A DNA stretch of 64,000 nucleotides, taken from contig NZ_RJLN01000012.1 of NCBI RefSeq assembly GCF_003725545.1, positions 1-64,000 on the forward strand. Reading direction: 5' to 3'. The number at the start of each line of letters is the position of its first letter. The stretch's first letter is position 1. Positions 50,693 to 58,831 of this stretch are shown here, piece after piece. Position numbers and translations under genes: made by a program. This stretch comes from Micromonospora solifontis. Its GTDB lineage: Bacteria > Actinomycetota > Actinomycetes > Mycobacteriales > Micromonosporaceae. The notes under the pieces are model-generated. The model saw only the letters and a program-made list of their open reading frames with translations. It ran no database searches and was not told the DNA's origin.

Positions 50693-51298
50693 ATGACCAC
50701 GACGCAGGCGGCACCCGTCACCGTCGCCGTCGCGCGGCGCGCCGACCCGGCGCGGACCGACGAGATGGTGGCGTGGATGCGGGCCGGTACGGCGCTGGCC
50801 GAGTCGTTCCCGGGCTTCCTCGGTGCCGGGTTCGTGCAGAGCGCCCCCGGGTCGCCGGAGTGGCACGTGATGTACCGCTTCGCCGACGCCGAGACGCTGC
50901 GCCGCTGGGAGGAGTCGCCGCAGCGCACCTGGTGGCTGAGTTCGGCGCAGGGCATCGTCGAGCACACCCGGGTCGAGCGGCGGACCGGGATCGAGGGCTG
51001 GTTCGATCCCCCGGTGGACCACGTGGTCGAGACGTTCGTCGCGGACGACGCCGCGTCGGCCGGCCCGGTCGCCCCGCCCCGCTGGAAGCAGGCGGTGACG
51101 ATCTGGCTGGCGTTCTTCCCGCTGAGCCTGACCGCGACCCTGCTCACCGCCCGGTTCATCGCCGGTGTGCCGCTGGCGGTGCGGACGCTGCTCATGACGC
51201 TCTGCCTGACCCCGCTGATGACCTACCTGGTGCTGCCGTGGATCACCCGGGCGCTGCAGTGGTGGCTGCACGGCCAGCCGGCGCCGTGGCGACGGTAG
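50693..51298 (+). CDS. Antibiotic-biosynthesis-monooxygenase domain protein with two membrane helices
   Basis: A 201-residue protein. Residues 8-100 form an ABM/ferredoxin-like fold (ARRADPARTDEMVAWMRAGTALAESFPGFLGAGFV...WHVMYRFADAETLRRWEES). Two C-terminal membrane helices, AVTIWLAFFPLSLTATLLTARFIAG and TLLMTLCLTPLMTYLVLP, follow. This combination occurs in actinomycete proteins of unknown function. The Trp and Asn/His of a catalytic haem-degrading type are not evident. The membrane anchoring would place the ABM domain at the cytoplasmic face. Confidence 0.82.
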   Translation: MTTTQAAPVTVAVARRADPARTDEMVAWMRAGTALAESFPGFLGAGFVQSAPGSPEWHVMYRFADAETLRRWEESPQRTWWLSSAQGIVEHTRVERRTGIEGWFDPPVDHVVETFVADDAASAGPVAPPRWKQAVTIWLAFFPLSLTATLLTARFIAGVPLAVRTLLMTLCLTPLMTYLVLPWITRALQWWLHGQPAPWRR

Positions 51299-51417
51299 GC
51301 CTAACACCCGAATGTGAACGACGATTGTCGATGCCGGAAAGCCGACAGAAGTCCCGGCGTCACGGTCGGTGTGCGTAGGGTCGACGCGCTGCTGCACGCC
51401 GCCGGACGGGGGACGGG

Positions 51418-52263
51418 ATGTCTCGACGTTGGGTCACCGCGCTGGCCTGCCTGGCGGCGCTGGTCGCGCTCGCCTGCGACGGCGCCGGTTCCGCGTCGCC
51501 CCGGCCGTCGGGCACCGCCCGCCCCGGCGGATCCGCCGTGCTGGCCGCGCTCGGCGACTCGATCACCACCGGGTTCGGCTCCTGCCTGGTGCTCGTGAGC
51601 TGCGAACGGAACTCCTGGTCCACCGGCACCAGCGTCCGGGTGGACAGCCACTACCGGCGGCTGCGCGAACGCGACCCGGCGCTGCGGGCGGTCGACCGGG
51701 CGGCGCCGGGAGCCCGGGCGCAGGCGCTGGCCGGACAGGCCGCCGCCGCGGTGCGGGACCGGGCCGACCGCGTGACGGTGCTGATCGGCGCGAACGACGC
51801 CTGTCACGGCGGCGTGGACGCGATGACCGCGGTGGCCACCTTCCGCAGCCAGGTCGACGCCGGGCTGCGCACGCTGCGCAAGGGCCGGCCGAAGGCCCGC
51901 GTCCTGGTGGTCAGCATCCCCGACCTGTACCGGCTCTGGCAGGTGGGCCACACCGACGAGCGGGCGGTCCGGGCCTGGGCGCACGGGGTCTGCCCGGCAC
52001 TGCTGGCCGACGCGACCGTCACCACCCCGGCGGCGGCGGCCCGCCGGGCCCGCTTCCGGGAGCGGATCGACGACTACAACGACCAACTCCGGGCGGCCTG
52101 CCGGGCGTACGGGTCGCGGTGCCGGTGGGACGGCGGCGCGGCCCACCGGGCCCGGTTCGACCTGGACCAGGTGAACAGCCTGGACTGGTTCCACCCGAAC
52201 GCCTCCGGGCAGGCCCGGCTCGCCGAGGTGACCTGGGGCGTCGCCCGCTGGGTGGACGACTGA
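51418..52263 (+). CDS. SGNH/GDSL hydrolase, lipoprotein
   Basis: A 281-residue exported hydrolase. The N-terminal SRRWVTALACLAALVALAC is a lipobox-type signal, with Cys20 as the likely lipidated residue, then a Ser/Pro linker. Catalytic motifs are ALGDSITTG (Ser nucleophile), TVLIGANDAC and the C-terminal DWFHPNASGQARLAE (Asp-x2-His). It hydrolyses esters, possibly lipids or cell-wall acetyl groups. Two Cys pairs (SCLVLVSC and GVCP/AC) could form disulfides outside the cell. It is convergent with the EcsC gene 11 bases away. Confidence 0.88.
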   Translation: MSRRWVTALACLAALVALACDGAGSASPRPSGTARPGGSAVLAALGDSITTGFGSCLVLVSCERNSWSTGTSVRVDSHYRRLRERDPALRAVDRAAPGARAQALAGQAAAAVRDRADRVTVLIGANDACHGGVDAMTAVATFRSQVDAGLRTLRKGRPKARVLVVSIPDLYRLWQVGHTDERAVRAWAHGVCPALLADATVTTPAAAARRARFRERIDDYNDQLRAACRAYGSRCRWDGGAAHRARFDLDQVNSLDWFHPNASGQARLAEVTWGVARWVDD

Positions 52264-52273
52264 CCGGACGCGT

Positions 52274-53011
52274 TCAGGGCCGGCGCTGGTGGGGCAGGTT
52301 GGCCGGGCCGCCCCGGTAGAGGGCCCGGGCCCGCTCGGCGAGGTCCTTGGTGGCCGAGGAGTTGGCCCAGGTGCCGAGAATGATCGCGGCGCCGGGCACC
52401 ACCTTGGCGAAGATCCGCTTCGCCGCGCGTACCCCGGCCATCTGGGCCAGCCGGATGCCGAGCTGCACCATGGCCCGGCCCAGCGGGCGCTCCCCGGCCA
52501 TGCCGAAGAGCGCGCCGGCGCGCTCCCGCCCGGCGGCCACCCCGAGGGCGAGGCGCGCGCTCTCGGCGACCTTGTGCACCTTCTGCAGCACCAGCAGGTC
52601 GGTGGCCCGGTCGGGGTGGACGGGATCGACCCCGTACGCCGCGGCCACGTGCAGCACCAACCGGGCCTGGGTCCACGCCAGCACCCCGACGTCGAGCACC
52701 GCGCCGGGCAGCCCGGCCGCGCCGGAGACCGCCCCGGAGAGCCGGGCGTGGTTGACGAACTTGCGGACCGCCTGGTCGGCCAGTTCCTCGCCCGGGGCCT
52801 CGGGCCGCTGCCCCCGCTCCCGGGCGGCCCACTGCGCCGCCTCCGGTCCGAGCCGGCGCACCGCCTCCAACGCCAGGTGCTCCGGGGCGTACTGAGGGTC
52901 GTCCCGCATCCGGTCCCAGAGGGTGGCGGGTGGCGCCTCGGGAGCGTCCTGGGGCGCGGCCGGCTGCGGGGGGACGGCGTTGCCGCCGTCGACGGGGGCG
53001 GGGTCGGTCAC
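52274..53011 (-). CDS. EcsC-like family protein
   Basis: A 245-residue protein. A Pro/Ala-rich N-terminal 35 residues precede a domain with VRKFVNHARLSGAVSGAAGLPGAVLDVGVLAWTQARLVLHVAAAYGVDP and later GVRAAKRIFAKVVPGAAIILGTWANSSATKDLAERARALYRG. The hydrophobic Gly/Ala-rich helices and layout match the EcsC family, whose role is not established. The protein may associate with membranes. It is followed on the same strand (upstream) by a small gene at 53050. Confidence 0.75.
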   Translation of the reverse strand: MTDPAPVDGGNAVPPQPAAPQDAPEAPPATLWDRMRDDPQYAPEHLALEAVRRLGPEAAQWAARERGQRPEAPGEELADQAVRKFVNHARLSGAVSGAAGLPGAVLDVGVLAWTQARLVLHVAAAYGVDPVHPDRATDLLVLQKVHKVAESARLALGVAAGRERAGALFGMAGERPLGRAMVQLGIRLAQMAGVRAAKRIFAKVVPGAAIILGTWANSSATKDLAERARALYRGGPANLPHQRRP

Positions 53012-53049
53012 GAGGGGCTCCCGGGGCTCGGACTGCGGGGGCGTACGGG

Positions 53050-53196
53050 TCAGCGCCGGCGGCTGGACAGCCGGGTGGCCAGCTGCTTGAGCCGTTGCTG
53101 GTTCTCCGGCTTGGCCAGCTCCCGCCGGCCGCGTTCGACCAGCTGCTGACCGCGCGGCGACCGCAGGAAGGTGCTGATCCGGTGCATCAGTGACAT
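53050..53196 (-). CDS. Small basic protein
   Basis: A 48-residue Arg/Lys/Gln-rich protein (MSLMHRISTFLRSPRGQQLV...), mostly helical in prediction. GGGAGG lies six bases before the ATG at 53196, supporting a real small gene. A SigB-like motif (GTTG-N15-GGGTAC) is about 56 bases upstream. The repeated RGQQLVERGRRELAKPENQQRLKQL pattern is a basic amphipathic helix of unknown role. Confidence 0.65.
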   Translation of the reverse strand: MSLMHRISTFLRSPRGQQLVERGRRELAKPENQQRLKQLATRLSSRRR

Positions 53197-53251
53197 GTCG
53201 TCCTCCCGTTCGCGGTCCCCCTCATGTGTACCCGGGACCGGCAATCCCCCG

Positions 53252-53276
53252 GTACCCGGACCGGACCGCCGACAAC
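53252..53276 (-). promoter_or_regulatory. Candidate SigB-type promoter of the small basic protein gene
   Basis: Minus strand GTTG, 15 bases, GGGTAC. The -35-like element differs from the consensus GTTT at one position. Confidence 0.35.
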
Positions 53277-53303
53277 CGTCCACACCGGCCGCCCCGGGGC
53301 CGC

Positions 53304-54182
53304 TCAGGCGAGGATCGCGCTCACGACCTCGGTGGCCCGCCACTCGTGCTGCGCGTACGCCCAGGGGAACGCGGAGACCTGCACGGCCTGGGCGGCGTCG
53401 GTGAGCGCCATGTCCTGCCAGCCGGGGATCTCCTCCAGGGCGCTGAGGAACGCCTTGGTCGCGTACTCCGGGTCCATCAGCTCTCCGACCGTGCCCCAGC
53501 CGCTGCTCGGCCGCTGCTGGAACAGCCCGACCGAGTCGTGGTCCCAGCCGATGGCCTGGTGCGGGTAGTTCTGCGACTCGGGCAGCACCCCGCTGGCGTA
53601 GTTGTAGAGGTTGCTCTCCTGCATCGCGGTGGCCACCGCGATCACCAGGCCGCGCCGCGGCACGCCCATCTCCCGGCCGGCCTGCACGATCTTCTTGGCG
53701 TTGTCCATCTGGTCCTGGTCCAGCCCGGCCACCGGGACGATCCGCTTCGGCCGGGGCTTCGCCTTCGGCTTCGGCTTCTTGGTCGCGGCCGGGGTGGCGG
53801 TGGGGGTGGGGCTGACGGTCGGGCTGGCCGGGGCGGGCGCCTGCCGCGCCATGCCGCGGGAGGCGGCGTCGAGGGCCGCCCGCTGGGCGACCTCCTGCTG
53901 CGACGGCGCCGGGCTCGTCGAGTCGCCGACCCCGCCGACGCCCACCTGGCTGAATCCGACCAGGCCGAGGCAGCAGACCGCGCCGGTGGCCACCGCCAGC
54001 TTCGTCCGGCCGGGCCGGGCCGCGAACGGGTTAGCGATGCCGCTCAGGCGGGTACGCAGGGAACGTCGAGGAGTGGAGGTCTCCACGGAGTCGGTCGACC
54101 GGACGGTGGAGGGGATATCGTCCGAACGGTCAATCGCGCCGTCGAGGCCGTACTGGTCGTCGAGGGTGCCGTCGTCACGCAT
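53304..54182 (-). CDS. Transglycosylase-like (SLT-type) cell-wall protein
   Basis: A 292-residue membrane-anchored protein. A cytoplasmic Asp/Ser/Arg-rich N-terminal region of about 60 residues precedes one helix (LAVATGAVCCLGLVGFSQVGVGG), a Ser/Pro/Thr- and Lys-rich linker (KKPKPKAKPRPK), and an extracytoplasmic lysozyme-like domain. That domain has GLVIAVATAMQESNLYNYASG, DSVGLFQQRPSSGWGT and PEYATKAFLSALEEIPGW, with Glu in AMQESN as the expected catalytic residue. Related proteins in actinomycetes process peptidoglycan. The ATG is at 54182. The linker would span the outer wall. Confidence 0.8.
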   Translation of the reverse strand: MRDDGTLDDQYGLDGAIDRSDDIPSTVRSTDSVETSTPRRSLRTRLSGIANPFAARPGRTKLAVATGAVCCLGLVGFSQVGVGGVGDSTSPAPSQQEVAQRAALDAASRGMARQAPAPASPTVSPTPTATPAATKKPKPKAKPRPKRIVPVAGLDQDQMDNAKKIVQAGREMGVPRRGLVIAVATAMQESNLYNYASGVLPESQNYPHQAIGWDHDSVGLFQQRPSSGWGTVGELMDPEYATKAFLSALEEIPGWQDMALTDAAQAVQVSAFPWAYAQHEWRATEVVSAILA

Positions 54183-54616
54183 TCGACGAGGCTAGGCAGG
54201 GGCACCGCCCATCACCCAGCGTGATCGTGTGGCGCTGGCCACAATTCGGGCCCGGCAATCCGGACACTCCTGACCCCGCGCACCCGTCGGCGAACGTCCC
54301 TCGCGAAGCAGGCGAACCTCCGGTCCGCCCAGCGGCGCGCCACCCCGGGCAGGAACCGGGACAGCCGGCCCCGGCACCAGCCAAGGTCCATTAACTCGTC
54401 CGTTCGGTTGATTCCCTCTTCCGCCCTTCGCCCGAAACCCCGACAAGATCAACGCATTCGCCCCGATCCGTACCCCTCCTCGTCCGGTCCGCGACCACCC
54501 GCCGACCCCCGAACCGGGCCGTAACGGAATGGACCAGGATGGCCGGTACGTTGGCCCCACGGGGAGCCGTGCGCGCACGGCCCGCCGTACGCGCGTTTCC
54601 AGGGAGGTCTCCACCG
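54183..54616. other. 434-base gene-free stretch upstream of divergent genes
   Basis: This stretch between the transglycosylase-like gene (minus) and the PAC2 gene (plus) contains no supportable ORF; a 145-codon minus-strand reading is Arg/Gly/Pro-rich and I judge it a shadow. The region 54380-54440 is unusually AT-rich and pyrimidine-rich and may hold promoters. No confident -35/-10 pair or riboswitch core was found. Confidence 0.6.
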
Positions 54617-55537
54617 GTGCTCGACCCACACGAGCTCTACGAACTCAGCGACGATCTGCCCGAACTCGGCCAGCCGGTGCTGATCCAGGCGCTCACCGGC
54701 TTCGTCGACGCCGGCAGCGCCACCCGGCTCGCCCGGGAACAGCTGCTCACCTCCCTGGAGGCGCGGCCGGTGGCCCGGTTCGACGTCGACCAGCTCTTCG
54801 ACTACCGCTCCCGCCGGCCGGTGATGACCTTCGTCGAGGACCACTGGGCCGACTACGACGCGCCGGCGCTCGAGCTGCACCTCCTGCGCGACGATGACGA
54901 GACCCCGTTCCTGCTGCTCACCGGCCCCGAGCCGGACCTGCAGTGGGAACGCTTCGTGGCCGCGCTCGCCGGGCTCGCCGCGCGGCTCGACGTCCGACTC
55001 ACCGTGGGCCTCAACTCGATCCCGATGGCGGTGCCGCACACCCGGCCCAGCGGGGTCACCGCGCACGCCACCCGGCGCGAGCTGATCGCCGGCTACGAGC
55101 CCTGGCTCCAGCGGGTCCAGGTGCCGGGCAGCGTGGGTCACCTGCTGGAATACCGCCTCGGCGAGCAGGGCCGCGACGCCCTCGGCTTCGCCGCGCACGT
55201 GCCGCACTACGTCGCCCAGACCGAGTACCCGGCCGCCGCCGAGGCACTGCTCGCCGCGGTGTCCCGCAGCACCGGGCTGCTGCTGCCCCGGGACGGCCTG
55301 CGCAGCGCCGCCGAGGTGGTCCGGGTGGAGATCGACCGCCAGGTCGCCCAGACCGAGGAGGCGGCCACCCTGGTGCAGGCCCTGGAGGAGCAGTACGACG
55401 CGTTCGCCCGGGGCCGCGACCAGCAGAACCTGCTGGCCGCCGAGACCGGCCCGCTGCCCACCGCCGACGAGCTCGGCGCCGAACTGGAGCGCTTCCTCGC
55501 CGAGCAGACCCGCCCCGGCGACACCCCCGACCGCTGA
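54617..55537 (+). CDS. PAC2 family protein (proteasome-assembly-chaperone-like)
   Basis: A 306-residue protein starting with GTG (VLDPHELYELSDDLPELGQPVLIQALTGFVDAGSATRLAREQLL), preceded by AGGGAGG. FDVDQLFDYRSRRPVMTFVEDHW and LEYRLGEQGRDALGFAAHVPHYVAQTEYPAAAEALL match the PAC2 family. In eukaryotes and archaea related proteins help assemble proteasomes. Actinobacterial members have no firmly assigned role, although the 20S proteasome occurs in this phylum. C-terminal EAATLVQALEEQYDAFARGRDQQ is a helix. No proteasome gene is adjacent. Confidence 0.85.
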   Translation: MLDPHELYELSDDLPELGQPVLIQALTGFVDAGSATRLAREQLLTSLEARPVARFDVDQLFDYRSRRPVMTFVEDHWADYDAPALELHLLRDDDETPFLLLTGPEPDLQWERFVAALAGLAARLDVRLTVGLNSIPMAVPHTRPSGVTAHATRRELIAGYEPWLQRVQVPGSVGHLLEYRLGEQGRDALGFAAHVPHYVAQTEYPAAAEALLAAVSRSTGLLLPRDGLRSAAEVVRVEIDRQVAQTEEAATLVQALEEQYDAFARGRDQQNLLAAETGPLPTADELGAELERFLAEQTRPGDTPDR

Positions 55538-55793
55538 CGCCCACGCCGGGCGCCTCACCCGGCCCGGCCCGCCCGGCCCGGGCCGGGCGGCCCCGGCGCC
55601 TTACCCCGGACCGGGCGGCCCGGGCGCCTCGCCCTGCCCGGGCGACCCCGGCGGTGGGTTGCGGCATGTCGCGGCTTCCGGCGTTGCGGACACCCCGGAA
55701 TGCCGTAGCCCGAGTCGACCATGAGGGCGGCGGCCGGCGCGGCCGGCGCGGCTGACTCGGCGCGCGGCGGCGGGATGCGGCAGGCTTGGAGAC

Positions 55794-56591
55794 ATGCGCC
55801 TGGCGACCTGGAACGTCAACTCGGTGAAGGCCCGCCTGCCCCGGCTGCTCGACTGGCTGGCCGGCACGAAGCCCGACGTCGTCTGCCTGCAGGAGACCAA
55901 GTGCCGCGACGGGGCGTTCCCGGTCGCCGAGGTGGGCGAACTCGGCTACGAGGCGGCCAGCCACAGCGACGGCCGGTGGAACGGGGTGGCCATCCTGTCC
56001 CGGGTCGGGCTGGCCGACGTGGCGGTCGGCTTCCCCGGCGAGCCCGGCTTCCCGGAGCCGGAGGCGCGGGCCATCTCCGCCACCTGCGACGGGGTCCGGG
56101 TCTGGTCGGTGTACGTGCCGAACGGCCGGGCGCCCGACGACCCGCACTACGCGTACAAGCTGGCCTGGTTCGCGGCGCTGCGGGACGCGCTGGAGCCGGA
56201 ACTGGCCACCGGGCTGCCCCTGGCGGTCTGCGGGGACTACAACGTCGCCCCGACCGACGCCGACGTCTGGGACCCGGCGCTCTTCGTCACCTCCACCCAC
56301 GTCACCCCGGCCGAGCGGGCGGCCCTCGCGGCGCTGCGCGACCTGGGGCTCAGCGACGTCGTGCCGACCCCGATGAAGGGGCCGCACCCGTTCACCTACT
56401 GGGACTACCGGGCCGGCATGTTCCACCAGAACAAGGGCATGCGGATCGACCTGGTGTACGCCTCCGCGCCGTTCGCCCGGGCGGTCCGCTCCGCGTACGT
56501 GGACCGCGAGGCGCGCAAGGGCAAGGGCCCGTCCGACCACGCCCCGATCGTGGTCGACGCCGACCTGGTGCCGGCCGTCGAGGGGTTCTGA
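55794..56591 (+). CDS. xthA: Exodeoxyribonuclease III
   Basis: A 265-residue endonuclease/exonuclease/phosphatase family enzyme. MRLATWNVNSVKARLPRLLDWLAG is the standard N terminus. Catalytic and metal residues are in DVVCLQETKCRDGAFP (Glu), NGRAPDDPHYAYK, CGDYNVAPTDADVWD (Asn/Asp) and SDHAPIVVDADL (Asp-His). It repairs abasic sites as an AP endonuclease and has 3'-5' exonuclease activity in the cytosol. It sits in a GC-rich region whose upstream 256 bases contain several hairpin-forming CCGGGC runs but no gene. Confidence 0.92.
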   Translation: MRLATWNVNSVKARLPRLLDWLAGTKPDVVCLQETKCRDGAFPVAEVGELGYEAASHSDGRWNGVAILSRVGLADVAVGFPGEPGFPEPEARAISATCDGVRVWSVYVPNGRAPDDPHYAYKLAWFAALRDALEPELATGLPLAVCGDYNVAPTDADVWDPALFVTSTHVTPAERAALAALRDLGLSDVVPTPMKGPHPFTYWDYRAGMFHQNKGMRIDLVYASAPFARAVRSAYVDREARKGKGPSDHAPIVVDADLVPAVEGF

Positions 56592-56681
56592 CCGCCGCGG
56601 GATCGGCGAGGTGGCGGTGGGCGCGCGCCCGGGATGCCGCGACATCGCCGAGACGGTGCCGGCGCGCTTAGGGTGGGACGC

Positions 56682-57002
56682 ATGGCAGTCGTGAAGATCA
56701 ACGCGATCGACGTCCCGCCCGGCGCCGGTGCGGAGCTGGAGAAGCGGTTCGCGGCCCGGGCTGGCGCGGTGGAGAACTCGCCGGGCTTCCTCGGCTTCGA
56801 GCTGCTCCGCCCGGTCGCCGGAGAGAGCCGCTACTTCGTCTACACCCGCTGGGAGTCCGAGGAGGCGTACCAGGCGTGGGCGCAGGGCCCGTCCCGGGCC
56901 GCGCATGCCGGCGGCGAGGGCGGCGAACCGCGCAAGCCGGTCGCCACCGGGGCCACGCTGCTGGAGTTCGAGGTGGTCCAGCAGGTTCCCGGCAAGGGCT
57001 GA
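56682..57002 (+). CDS. MhuD-type haem-degrading monooxygenase
   Basis: A 106-residue antibiotic-biosynthesis-monooxygenase-fold protein. The residues that define MhuD in mycobacteria (Asn7, Trp66, His75) are at exactly the same positions here: N7 in MAVVKINAID, W66 in EEAYQAW and H75 in SRAAHAGG. This strongly suggests haem binding and oxidative haem cleavage with iron release in the cytosol. TAGGGT at 56669-56674 is seven bases before the ATG, suggesting a leaderless transcript. No haem-uptake gene is nearby. It differs from the membrane-bound ABM protein at 50693. Confidence 0.85.
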   Translation: MAVVKINAIDVPPGAGAELEKRFAARAGAVENSPGFLGFELLRPVAGESRYFVYTRWESEEAYQAWAQGPSRAAHAGGEGGEPRKPVATGATLLEFEVVQQVPGKG

Positions 57003-57006
57003 ATCG

Positions 57007-57399
57007 TCAGCTGACGGCCAGGGCGTCCGACGCCGGCCACACCCCGGCGGGCGGCATCTCCAACCGCTCCCCGAGCTCGCGCCGCCACTCGGGGGCCGTG
57101 AAGGGCTCGCCCCAGTAGTCGGTCACCCGCATCGCCTCGCCGTCCCGCAGCTCGGCGATCGAGACGTTGCGGTAGATCCGGCCGTCGCCGTAGTCGTTGC
57201 TCCACTCGACGACCAGCGTGTCTCCACAGCCGTGCCGCCGCCCGACGGCGAGCCGTAGCCCGACGAAGTGCGACTCGACCTCCGCTATCCGGGCTCTGCC
57301 CCGGATCAGCTCACCGGACTGGGGCCACGGCCGCACCGCGTCCTCGGCGAGCGGTACGCCGAGGATCCGCTCGAGTCGCGTGTTCGCGTCGCCACCCAC
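57007..57399 (-). CDS. SnoaL/NTF2-like family protein
   Basis: A 130-residue protein (VGGDANTRLERILGVPLAEDAV...). RARIAEVESHFVGLRLAVGRRHGCGDTLVVEWSNDYGDGRIYRNVSIAELRDGEAMRVTDYWGEPF is the SnoaL/NTF2-like cone fold with its ligand-pocket strands. Members are isomerases, cyclases or binding proteins. The start is uncertain: GTG 57399 is used here; an upstream TTG at 57429 is also open. It is convergent with the MhuD-like gene, four bases apart. Function is unknown. Confidence 0.75.
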   Translation of the reverse strand: MGGDANTRLERILGVPLAEDAVRPWPQSGELIRGRARIAEVESHFVGLRLAVGRRHGCGDTLVVEWSNDYGDGRIYRNVSIAELRDGEAMRVTDYWGEPFTAPEWRRELGERLEMPPAGVWPASDALAVS

Positions 57400-57454
57400 T
57401 CCCCGGACCTTACTGACAAGCCGCGCCAACCGGGCCGAAACCTCCAGCGCGCCG

Positions 57455-58123
57455 TCACGGGGTACGGGTGCCGACCAGGGAGGCGAACGTGATCACGTTG
57501 TCCTCGTAGCCGGTCCGCCCGCCGAGCCATTCGCCACCACAGGTGATCAGGCGCAGCTCCGGCGGGCCGGTGTCGCCGTAGACCCGGTCGGCGGGGAGGT
57601 TGTCCTTGTCGAAGTACTCCACGGTGTCGACCTTGAACGTCACCACGCTCCGGTCTGACCGGGTCACCTCGATCCGGTCACCCGGCTTGAGCTCCCGGAG
57701 GTGGTAGAAGACCGCCGGCCCGCTCTTGGTGTCCACGTGCCCGACGATGATCGCCCGCCCGGGCTCGCCCGGGACCGCGCCGCGGTCGTACCAGCCGGTC
57801 TGGCTGTGCTGGCTCAGCGGGGGGACGTCCACCGAGCCGTCCTTCGCCTGGCCGACCGGGGTGATCGGCGCGGTCACCTTGATCGCCGGCACGGAGAGGC
57901 TCACCGGCCGGCTGGCCGGCGCCCGGGCCGGGGCGGGCGCGGCGGCGCGCGGCGTCGCACCGGTCGACGCGTCGGCCCAGTCGAACGGGCCGACGGTCCG
58001 GCCCAGCCCGGCGCCGGTGGCGAAGACCCCGACCAGCACCAGCAGCACGGCGAGCGGCGCGGACCACGGGCTGCGGGCACGGGCCGCCCGGGTGGGCGGT
58101 GGGGAGGCGGGCTGCGCGGCCAT
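57455..58123 (-). CDS. Class F sortase
   Basis: A 222-residue membrane-anchored transpeptidase. One N-terminal helix (PWSAPLAVLLVLVGVFATGAGLG) is followed by an Ala/Pro linker and the sortase domain. The catalytic residues are visible: His129 in IVGHVDTK, Cys195 in RLITCGGEW and Arg203 in GGRTGYEDN. The TCGG signature and the short size fit actinobacterial class F sortases, which join surface proteins to the wall or to each other. The ATG is eight bases downstream of the stop of the secreted protein gene at 58132, so both form an operon. Substrate motif is unknown. Confidence 0.9.
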   Translation of the reverse strand: MAAQPASPPPTRAARARSPWSAPLAVLLVLVGVFATGAGLGRTVGPFDWADASTGATPRAAAPAPARAPASRPVSLSVPAIKVTAPITPVGQAKDGSVDVPPLSQHSQTGWYDRGAVPGEPGRAIIVGHVDTKSGPAVFYHLRELKPGDRIEVTRSDRSVVTFKVDTVEYFDKDNLPADRVYGDTGPPELRLITCGGEWLGGRTGYEDNVITFASLVGTRTP

Positions 58124-58131
58124 GGCGGGGC

Positions 58132-58725
58132 TCAGCGTCGGGCGGCGCCATGGACGGCACGCGGCCGGCGGGAGGTGGCCACGCCGACGACCGCCCCGGC
58201 CACGGTGAGCGCCAGGCCGACCGGGACCAGCAGCCCACCCAACCCGATCCCGCCGGCGGTGCCGCCGAATCCGGTCGCCGGGCCGCGGCTCGGCCGCGGG
58301 CCGTGGGTCGGCTCCACCTGCTTGACCACCTGGAGCATGGTCGACGCGGTCTGCCCGGTGGGGCACTCCAGCTTGACCCGGTAGTTGCCGGGGCGGGTGC
58401 GCTCCTTGACCATCGGCGAGGCGGTGAGCAGCCCGCGCTGCGGCTGCACCTGCACCCGGCCGAACGCGTCGGAGACCACGGTCGCCGGGATGGAGTTGTC
58501 CCGGCAGCTGGCGCGGATGCCGACCAGGAAGCCGGGCTCCACGGTGCTGGGGGTGACCTCCACGAAGATGACGTCCTCGGGTGGCGGCCGGCTCTCCCCG
58601 GGCGCCGGCTCGGCGGCGGGGAGCGCGACGGGCCGCGGGCCGGCCGACGCCGGGAGCGCCCCGAGAAGCGGGGCGCAGGCGGCGGCCGCGATCAGCAGCG
58701 CCACGCGTCGCGTGACTGACACCAT
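58132..58725 (-). CDS. Secreted, membrane-anchored protein paired with the sortase
   Basis: A 197-residue exported protein. Signal peptide MVSVTRRVALLIAAAACAPLLGALPASA ends near residue 28. Residues 50-135 look like a beta-rich domain (VEVTPSTVEPGFLVGIRASCRDNS and PGNYRVKLECPTGQTASTML) with two Cys that could form a disulfide. The C terminus has a membrane helix (GLGGLLVPVGLALTVAGAVVGVA) and a basic tail (TSRRPRAVHGAARR). It is laid out like a wall-anchored substrate, but no LPxTG motif is visible before the helix. It is encoded directly upstream of the sortase and may be its partner or substrate. I do not recognise a family. Confidence 0.8.
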   Translation of the reverse strand: MVSVTRRVALLIAAAACAPLLGALPASAGPRPVALPAAEPAPGESRPPPEDVIFVEVTPSTVEPGFLVGIRASCRDNSIPATVVSDAFGRVQVQPQRGLLTASPMVKERTRPGNYRVKLECPTGQTASTMLQVVKQVEPTHGPRPSRGPATGFGGTAGGIGLGGLLVPVGLALTVAGAVVGVATSRRPRAVHGAARR

Positions 58726-58831
58726 GCCCCCTCCCGGCGCCGCCCGTACTGCCGTTACGGGATGAATCCTCTCACCCCGGGCCGTACACCACATCCGATC
58801 CGCGCCGCCGGTCGCGTACGCTCGAATCGCT

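Noticed and set aside
54183..54400. Possible c-di-AMP (ydaO) riboswitch upstream of the transglycosylase-like gene
   Set aside because: A GGGGTG and CGAACGG-like words occur, but the conserved GCTAACCTCGTAGGC-type end and the GGGGTGAA core are absent, so the motif is not supported.
54192..54629. 145-codon minus-strand frame in the gap before the PAC2 gene
   Set aside because: Composition is not protein-like and no ribosome-binding site or family is evident; treated as gene-free.
55560..55640. GC-rich CCGGGC run after the PAC2 gene as a repeat array
   Set aside because: The units are irregular and only form several overlapping hairpins, best explained as terminator-like sequence in high-GC DNA.
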